64,000 nt of DNA from Gammaproteobacteria bacterium. GTDB taxonomy: Bacteria; Gemmatimonadota; Gemmatimonadetes; Longimicrobiales; Gaopeijiaceae. Location: assembly GCA_028820325.1 (NCBI GenBank), contig JAPPJO010000161.1, forward strand, positions 32,021 through 96,020. The letters are read 5' to 3'. Each line of letters opens with the position of its first letter. Positions within the stretch are counted from its first letter, which is position 1. The notes beneath the pieces are model-generated. The model did no database searches. It was not told the origin of the DNA and saw nothing but the letters and a program-made list of their open reading frames with translations. The position numbers were made by a program, and so were the translations under genes. Shown piece by piece: positions 57,520-64,000 of the stretch.

Positions 57520-59151
57520 TCACGCGGTGCTCTCCACGCGCACCTTGCCTGAAATCAGCATGGGGAGGAGGGTGTCGCGAAGCGCGGCGAGTGTCTCCAT
57601 CTCTCCGACATTCGCCACCAGTCGACCTCGCCAAAGACCCACCAGCCCCGCGAATGCGACGGCGACGGCGGTGGGCGGAGCCACCATCGGAAAACGACTC
57701 AAGACCTTCGCGTTCAAGCTCCGGCGTGTCGTTCCGGTCGCGCGCCCCCTAACGAGATGCCAGTAGGCGTCAGATCTCAGCCAATACTGCAAGAAGCGTC
57801 CGGTGCCACTCTGAATGGGCCTGAATCGAATCAGGTACGAAGCGAACACCGCTTCCAGATCCTCCTCAACCACGATCCCATGGCCTGGATCCGCCATCCG
57901 AGCGATCAGTACATCGCCCTTGCTGAGCCGATACTTGGAGACATCCTCGCCCGTTACTCGACAGTACGGAACACGCGACCATGACACCCACGATTCCTTG
58001 TTTATGTCGGTAATCCTCAGGAATCTCGGCCCGACAGGCTTTTCCTGAGCGGATGCCGTGAACCCGTATTGCGGCTTGTGGCATAGGTCGCCCAACGTTC
58101 TGACCGCCCACCCCTTGGGAATCTTCCCCAATTCGGAATCCACCAACCGGTCGGGGAACAGGCCGGCGATGTCTCGCGGCAAGCCCGTGTCGCGGCCCTC
58201 CATCTTCGCGCGGATCGGATCGAAATCGACGAACCAGGACTTGAACAGCGCCCGCGCCATCGCTTCCAGTGTCTCGTTCATCCGCAGGTTCAACTCGATC
58301 TTGTCGTCCAACGTGCCGAGGACATGGGCGATGGCGCGCTGCTCTCTTGGATCTCTCGGCGCGCGGAACGGGGCAGCCGTCATCGTCGTTGCGCTGGCAT
58401 TTGGCTGCGCCGACTTGTCGCCCAAGACGCCGCGCATGTAACCGCGGAACAGCTCAGACCTGAGATAATACGCAAGAAAGCGCCCGTCGAAGCCTGACCT
58501 TGCCCGCAACCGGACGAGGTAGGACGCAAACACGGAAGGTGGAGGATTCTTGATGTAGGCACTGACGCCGGTAGACGCGCCGGTACGAGCCAAGACGATG
58601 TCGTCATGGCGCAATCCGTACTTCTCGGCGGTCTCGCTGCCGACTGTCACGTACGGAACGGTGTTCCAATTGATATGCCCGGACACTATGTCCGTAATGC
58701 GAAGGAACTTCTGCCCGCTCGATCTGTCCGATGCGGCTTTCGTCAACCCGTAGTCGATTGCGCTGCAAGCCTCTGAAACGGTGCACCGGAGCCAATCAGA
58801 AACAGGTTCTGGCGACGTCCCGCACCGACCGTCATGCGGAGTATGGAACGGCACCCCATGTCGGCGGATGATCGCACGAAAGCTATCGTCGATCCTCCAC
58901 CAATCGACGATGTCCACCCTGAACGGCAGATCCGACTCGACGAGGGCTTCATCCAAGGCCGACGTAACTCGCAGCGAGAGCGGCTCCTGACCCATGATTG
59001 CGAGATCGAGATCCGAGTAGTCCTTGGCGGTCCACGTTGCGCGCGATCCGAACGCAAGCACCTCGCGATCGGGAACGTGTCGGCGCAGGGCGTCGCGGAC
59101 GATGGCCCAATGGTCGGGCCGCAGGTCCAGATCGGGGAGCGCGACACTCAT
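57520..59151 (-). CDS. hsdS: MNT nucleotidyltransferase fused to type I specificity subunit (HsdS)
   Basis: Protein of 543 residues. Residues 1 to about 100 are a minimal nucleotidyltransferase with the full motif GSx10DxD (G35-S36, D47-x-D49) and a third acidic residue at D80 (FRVDIVD), as in MNT antitoxins. Residues about 115-270 and 350-540 are the two target recognition domains of HsdS (LRITDI and ARTGAS pattern twice), joined by the canonical conserved helix and linker MNETLEAMARALFKSWFVDF, KMEGRDTG and LGKIPKGW. The DNA sequence specificity is not readable. The HEPN gene lies 24 bases upstream. HsdS proteins are normally about 400 residues, so the extra 110 are a real fusion with no stop between the parts. 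Confidence 0.9.
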   Translation of the reverse strand: MSVALPDLDLRPDHWAIVRDALRRHVPDREVLAFGSRATWTAKDYSDLDLAIMGQEPLSLRVTSALDEALVESDLPFRVDIVDWWRIDDSFRAIIRRHGVPFHTPHDGRCGTSPEPVSDWLRCTVSEACSAIDYGLTKAASDRSSGQKFLRITDIVSGHINWNTVPYVTVGSETAEKYGLRHDDIVLARTGASTGVSAYIKNPPPSVFASYLVRLRARSGFDGRFLAYYLRSELFRGYMRGVLGDKSAQPNASATTMTAAPFRAPRDPREQRAIAHVLGTLDDKIELNLRMNETLEAMARALFKSWFVDFDPIRAKMEGRDTGLPRDIAGLFPDRLVDSELGKIPKGWAVRTLGDLCHKPQYGFTASAQEKPVGPRFLRITDINKESWVSWSRVPYCRVTGEDVSKYRLSKGDVLIARMADPGHGIVVEEDLEAVFASYLIRFRPIQSGTGRFLQYWLRSDAYWHLVRGRATGTTRRSLNAKVLSRFPMVAPPTAVAVAFAGLVGLWRGRLVANVGEMETLAALRDTLLPMLISGKVRVESTA

Positions 59152-59175
59152 GCCGGAGGACCAGAGCGGCTCAGG

Positions 59176-59598
59176 TCAGTCATTCCGAGCTTCCAGCGCC
59201 CGCAGCAACGCCCGCGCGTCATGCACGAAGTCCAGCGTCGCCCGGTAGACCGCTTCGGCCTTGGCGAAGTCGTAGATGTGGGATGTCGCGTTTCGCCCTT
59301 CATGGTGGCCCATCCACCTGCCGACATCCTGGATTAGCCGCCGCTCGGCGGCGAGGCGGAACAACTGACGCCGCGTCACGCCGTCCGCAACGCCGGGGCT
59401 GACGTTCGCGTTGAGCCAACGGGCCATGAGCTTCCAGCACAGTTCATAGGTGATCTCGAAGTGCTGAACGACCCCCGCACGGATCGCCACCCGCTCGATG
59501 TCGGTCAGTTGCCCCATGCGCTCGTCGTTGCCGCTCACGGCTGCGACTTCGGAAAGGGCTTGGAGCGATTTCTTGAGACTGTCGAGTTGGAGCTTCAT
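59176..59598 (-). CDS. HEPN-family protein (nucleotidyltransferase substrate-binding type, probable RNase toxin)
   Basis: Protein of 140 residues from the HI0074/NTase-substrate-binding HEPN family: FEITYELCWKLMARWL and, later, GRNATSHIYDFAKAEAVYRA. The catalytic RNase motif is present as R102-N103-xxx-H107 (RNATSH). In HEPN-MNT modules the MNT antitoxin AMPylates or otherwise silences the HEPN RNase. Here the MNT partner is the N-terminus of the next gene's HsdS fusion. GAGGTGAG lies upstream of the ATG; the hsdM gene ends 15 bases before it, so all are one transcript. Confidence 0.9.
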   Translation of the reverse strand: MKLQLDSLKKSLQALSEVAAVSGNDERMGQLTDIERVAIRAGVVQHFEITYELCWKLMARWLNANVSPGVADGVTRRQLFRLAAERRLIQDVGRWMGHHEGRNATSHIYDFAKAEAVYRATLDFVHDARALLRALEARND

Positions 59599-59613
59599 GG
59601 ACGCTCTCTCACC

Positions 59614-61242
<1,629 letters not shown>

Positions 61243-61378
61243 GCGGCGGGTCGCCGTGCATCTTTCTTGCAGCGGCCGGGGTGCCCGAAGGACACGGTGA
61301 TCCGGCTGGCGGGTGATCGTAGGCCGACACGGAGTGCCGAATGCCTGAAGGATTGACCAGCCGTTTGGGGAGGTCCTT

Positions 61379-61942
61379 GTGTACGCCGCGCTCCTCCATC
61401 GGGAGCAGCGGCGGAAGGGCTCCGGCGTTCCCTACGTCTCGCATCTGCTCGCCGTGGCGGCGCTCGTCATCGAAAGCGGCGGAGACGAGAACCAAGCCAT
61501 CGCGGCCCCGCTGCACGATGCCATCGAGGATCAGGGTGGTGAGAAGCGAAGGGACGAGACTCTCCGCGACTTCGGCGAGGACGTGACCGAAATCGTCGAA
61601 GGCTGCACCGATTCCTTTGCCGACCCGAAACCCCCGTGGAAGGAGAGAAAGCTGGCCTGGATCGCGGCCATCGACGAAAAGCCGGCGTCGGTCCTGCTCG
61701 TCTGCGCCGCTGATAAGCTCCATAATGCGCGCTGCATCCTCAGCGATTACCGGATTTTGGGGGAGAAACTCTGGGAGCGGTTTACGGGCGGTAGGGAAGG
61801 GACGCTGTGGTATTACGGAGCGTTGGCGGACGCACTCGTCCGGACAGGCCGGACGCCGGTGGGGGATGAATTGGTGCGGGTCGTCGGCGAAATCGAGCGG
61901 CTCGCGGGCGGGCACGATAGCGCTTCAACCTCCGACGGATAG
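61379..61942 (+). CDS. HD-domain hydrolase (RelA/SpoT-type N-terminal fold)
   Basis: Protein of 187 residues similar to stand-alone HD hydrolases related to the ppGpp hydrolase domain: QRRKGSGVPYVSHLLAVAALV in pieces, the HD doublet in LHDAIEDQGG, FGEDVTEIVEGCTDS, and KLHNARCILSDY. It may hydrolyse a nucleotide; the exact substrate is unknown. The listed start is GTG at 61379. The family-like sequence FGEVLVYAALLH begins before it, and the only other in-frame option is a rare ATT at 61352, so the true start is uncertain. Divergent from hsdM and perhaps just outside the island. Confidence 0.78.
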   Translation: MYAALLHREQRRKGSGVPYVSHLLAVAALVIESGGDENQAIAAPLHDAIEDQGGEKRRDETLRDFGEDVTEIVEGCTDSFADPKPPWKERKLAWIAAIDEKPASVLLVCAADKLHNARCILSDYRILGEKLWERFTGGREGTLWYYGALADALVRTGRTPVGDELVRVVGEIERLAGGHDSASTSDG

Positions 61943-62608
61943 AAGGGCGAAACCGAAACGCCTCGGACCGCGTAGTGCATCGTGGTGGATCGCCAGACCG
62001 ACGAGGCTGGCCCCATGCCGATAGGCTACGGACAGACCACGGCGGCGATGGCGGGTATGAGGGGCCGGGAGGCGTTCTCCGGTGCCGCCAGCGCTCGCGG
62101 TTACGCCGTGCTGGAGCGTGAAATCGACGCGGGGGGTCGATTCACACTTTGGAGCTCTCGGGATTCACACGGGCCTTGCCACTCATCAGCAGGGAAGGCA
62201 ACGCCTTGCGGTTCGACCGTCCGGCCGCCCGTAGCCGAACGGGCCGTTCAGGCGGGGTCGGGAGCGACCCCCCTCGCCCAAGGCTCGGTACGGCATAGCG
62301 GCGAGTGTGTTTTCACACCCTTCCGCCTCATGCCTGGGGTCGCTCCCGCACCAGAGATCCCTGGCGGGAAGGCCGGTCGAGCGCCGCTTTCGAGGTGCCG
62401 GACCACACACTTGCCGCGCCTTCGGCCGCCGGAGCGACGGTCGACTTCGTTTCGGCTCGATTCGCCGGACAACCCCTCCGGTCGAAAGCGATCAGGCGAT
62501 CCGTTCGCTGCTGCATTACGTTGGTCCGACGTTTCGGTTTCGCACCCGATCCGCCGTCGCGGCTTCGACGGGCCGATTCACTCTCAACCGGGGGATCCGC
62601 CAATCGCG
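61943..62608. other. Gene-free stretch holding a structured repeat
   Basis: A 666-base interval with no convincing protein frame on either strand. Its main content is the multi-hairpin element at 62259-62348. The remaining sequence shows neither an RNA gene nor a promoter that I can name. Confidence 0.5.
62259..62348. repeat. Multi-hairpin element, copy 1 (GGGAGCGACCCC ends)
   Basis: CGGGAGCGACCCC at 62259-62271 and GGGGTCGCTCCCG at 62336-62348 form a perfect 13-base inverted repeat enclosing 64 bases. Inside, CTCGCC at 62273-62278 can pair with GGCGAG at 62300-62305, and GTGTG-TTTT-CACAC at 62305-62318 makes a second hairpin. A closely related element with the same outer ends lies at 63140-63233. 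Confidence 0.75.
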
Positions 62609-63043
62609 ATGAGGAAACTGTTGTTGCTGGGTCTGGCGCTCCTACCCGCGCAGGTCGAGGCGCAGGAGAAGCCCGGTCGAATGATGCTCGAAGCGGGACT
62701 CGTCGGCGGCAGCGGCGACGCCTGCCCGGGAAGGTACGTCGGCATCAAGGGACGGCTCGCCGGGCCGGTGTCCCTGTACGGCATGGTCGAGACCTACCGC
62801 TGTGCCGATTTCGCGGGCTCCGCCAACCGCATCGGAACGTCCGTCCGGCTCGGACGCGACCGCTGGTTCGTTCGCCCGGCGCTGCGCGCGGGCATCGAGT
62901 ACGACGGCGGAGATATCTCCCCGACCGCCGGGGCGAGCTTGACGTTTGGCCGCCGCTACGGCGCACGCTTCATCGTCCATCTCGGGGAAGCCTCCGGGAG
63001 CACGCTGACGCTCTTCCAGATGGGCGGTTACATCTCGTTCTGA
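62609..63043 (+). CDS. Small exported outer-membrane-like protein
   Basis: Protein of 144 residues with a clear signal peptide (MRKLLLLGLALLPAQVEAQ). The mature part is beta-rich with alternating polar and hydrophobic residues and many glycines (LVGGSGDACPGRYVGIKG, VSLYGMVETYRC, SVRLGRDRWFVRPALRAG, GASLTFGRRYG, YISF at the end). It resembles a small barrel of the OmpA-like type and has two cysteines that could pair. No specific family is recognised. It lies between two copies of the multi-hairpin element, 260 bases after the first and about 100 before the second. Confidence 0.65.
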   Translation: MRKLLLLGLALLPAQVEAQEKPGRMMLEAGLVGGSGDACPGRYVGIKGRLAGPVSLYGMVETYRCADFAGSANRIGTSVRLGRDRWFVRPALRAGIEYDGGDISPTAGASLTFGRRYGARFIVHLGEASGSTLTLFQMGGYISF

Positions 63044-63413
63044 GCGCGTGACGACGTGGCCGATGGCCCCGGCCCCCAAAGCCGGATCCAATCGGTCGGA
63101 GCGACGCACGGTTGGCCTTCCCGCACGGGACTGCTGGCTTGGGAGCGACCCCCGCGGGAGGTTGGGACGGGCGTGTACGTCCCAACCCTCCCCGATGCCC
63201 GCACTGGGCATCGAAAGTGGGGGGTCGCTCCCAGCCACGGCCTTGAGGCCCGGTTCGGCATCGACGAATCGGGCGGCCGTGGCCCAACTGTCATGCCGTC
63301 AGCGACTTGCGGCATCAGCCGTGTGTCACGTCCGAGGGCGGATTTCGTGTCCGGCGGCCCCCGAAGTGAAATACACATGTCCCGTTCGGCATCGGGGCGT
63401 GCCGGAATCCCCA
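63044..63413. other. Gene-free stretch holding a second structured repeat
   Basis: About 370 bases between the small exported protein gene and the end of the minus-strand gene at 63414. No protein frame stands out. The interval holds the hairpin element at 63140-63233; the rest shows nothing I can identify. Confidence 0.5.
63140..63233. repeat. Multi-hairpin element, copy 2 (GGGAGCGACCCC ends)
   Basis: TGGGAGCGACCCCC at 63140-63153 and GGGGGTCGCTCCCA at 63220-63233 are a perfect 14-base inverted repeat. Inside are two more perfect stems: GGTTGGGACG at 63160-63169 with CGTCCCAACC at 63178-63187 (8-base loop), and CGATGCCC at 63193-63200 with GGGCATCG at 63206-63213 (5-base loop). The outer stem and two inner stems would fold to a three-way junction. 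The outer ends match copy 1; the inside does not. Confidence 0.8.
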
Positions 63414-64000
63414 TCAGAACCCCCTCCCCAAGAGCCGCTCCGTCTCCCATGCTTCCACCCGGTGCAACAGCCCCCGGCCGGACTGCGGGCGAGCACGATT
63501 CCTGAGTTCGGCCAGCCGCACGAGTCCGCCCCGGATGTTGCCGTACGCCTCCTGGACCGGGCTCTTGTCCGCGCTGCGGAGGACATCCTCGATCCATTCG
63601 ATCTCTCGGCCGATCTCCGGGTCGTAGTCGGACGAGCGCATGCCCCTCGCCCAGTTGCCGAGCACGGTGTCCGCGCGGCTCGCCTCTTCCCAGCCTCGCG
63701 TGACGGCAACGACCTCGATCTTGCATCCGCGACGCCACAGCGTTCCCCACAGCGCCCGGTGCGCCGCGCCCCAGGCGCGCAGCGAGGTTGCGGTCTCGTG
63801 GCCGGGATCGACGTACACGAAGACCGCGCGCCCGGCGTCCAGCGCGAGCGGCAGCCGGAGGTGGAAGTGGCGCCGGAGGTTCCCGGCGGCGCCCCGATAG
63901 CTCCGCTGGGGAAGGACCCGGCGCTCGATCCCGAGCGCCTCGAACGCGGCGACCTTCTCGGCCTCGGTCGCCAGCCACGGCAGGCGGGGATGCTCAAGGA
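63414..64000 (-). CDS. Unknown protein, C-terminal part (5' end beyond window)
   Basis: The frame is open from the right edge of the window to TGA at 63414-63416, giving at least 194 residues. The visible part reads EHPRLPWLATEAEKVAAFEAL, RRVLPQRSYRGAAGNLRRH, a hydrophobic strand AVFVYVDPGHETATSLRAWG, then CKIEVVAVTR and, near the end, EIEWIEDVLRSADKSPVQEA. Strand-helix alternation suggests a Rossmann-like fold. No family is recognised. Confidence 0.6.
   Translation of the reverse strand, partial: LEHPRLPWLATEAEKVAAFEALGIERRVLPQRSYRGAAGNLRRHFHLRLPLALDAGRAVFVYVDPGHETATSLRAWGAAHRALWGTLWRRGCKIEVVAVTRGWEEASRADTVLGNWARGMRSSDYDPEIGREIEWIEDVLRSADKSPVQEAYGNIRGGLVRLAELRNRARPQSGRGLLHRVEAWETERLLGRGF

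Noticed and set aside
62305..63051. A 248-codon plus-strand frame overlapping the small exported protein gene in another phase
   Set aside because: Arg/Ala-rich shadow composition; the phase at 62609 has a proper signal peptide and beta-barrel-like pattern.

Overview
The window is GC-rich, gene-dense bacterial chromosome. The gene complement (exported glycosyl-hydrolase-like BNR/VPS10 proteins, LVIVD-repeat lipoproteins, TonB receptors with carboxypeptidase-like N-termini, exported amidohydrolases and M28/M14 peptidases, DUF305, a kinase-M23-aminotransferase fusion) fits an environmental Gemmatimonadota or a close relative. That is inference from gene content; no rRNA, tRNA or universal marker gene lies in the window, so the taxon is not proven.

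Layout. 1-9.2 kb: end of an unknown gene, a CDP-alcohol phosphatidyltransferase, a BNR/VPS10 exported protein, a serine beta-lactamase-like hydrolase, an M28 aminopeptidase and a DUF4143 ATPase. 9.4-20 kb: DUF305 lipoprotein, two tandem paralogous LVIVD lipoproteins, an HD-like protein, a TonB-type outer-membrane receptor and an Ig-repeat lipoprotein. 20.3-21.1 kb: a TumE-TumA type toxin-antitoxin pair with a palindrome in front. 21.2-30.1 kb: a CstA-type transporter translationally coupled to a giant M14 peptidase, an ArsA ATPase, a small protein ending in Cys-Cys, a cupin, and a Dph6-like PP-loop protein. 30.2-39.3 kb: an APH-M23-aminotransferase fusion, an Ig/alpha-beta hydrolase lipoprotein with a TTG start, an L-lactate permease, an amidohydrolase and a GNAT-like protein. 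39.4-40.9 kb: a fic gene split by an in-frame TAA. 40.9-44.8 kb: a cobalamin riboswitch followed by BtuB, a small membrane transporter and a BtuF-like protein.

45.2-61.2 kb is a defence island, almost all on the minus strand. Its left side holds broken genes (a beheaded STAS anti-anti-sigma gene and a beheaded YeeA/MmeI-like DNA methyltransferase). The core, read right to left, is hsdM, a HEPN protein (RNxxxH), an HsdS whose N-terminus is a complete MNT nucleotidyltransferase domain (GSx10DxD), an AAA/DUF4143 protein, a 1386-residue P-loop NTPase with a C-terminal PD-(D/E)XK-like domain, a small ORF, hsdR, and a small PD-(D/E)XK-like protein. Several junctions are stop/start overlaps, so this looks like one or two operons: a type I restriction-modification system with a HEPN-MNT toxin-antitoxin module built into its specificity subunit, plus an NTPase-nuclease pair. 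This is the best candidate for a poorly described system here.

61.2-64 kb: an HD hydrolase, a small outer-membrane-like protein bracketed by two multi-hairpin elements that share the same 12-13 nt inverted ends, and the C-terminal part of an unrecognised protein running off the right edge. No transposase, integrase, CRISPR array, tRNA or rRNA was seen.
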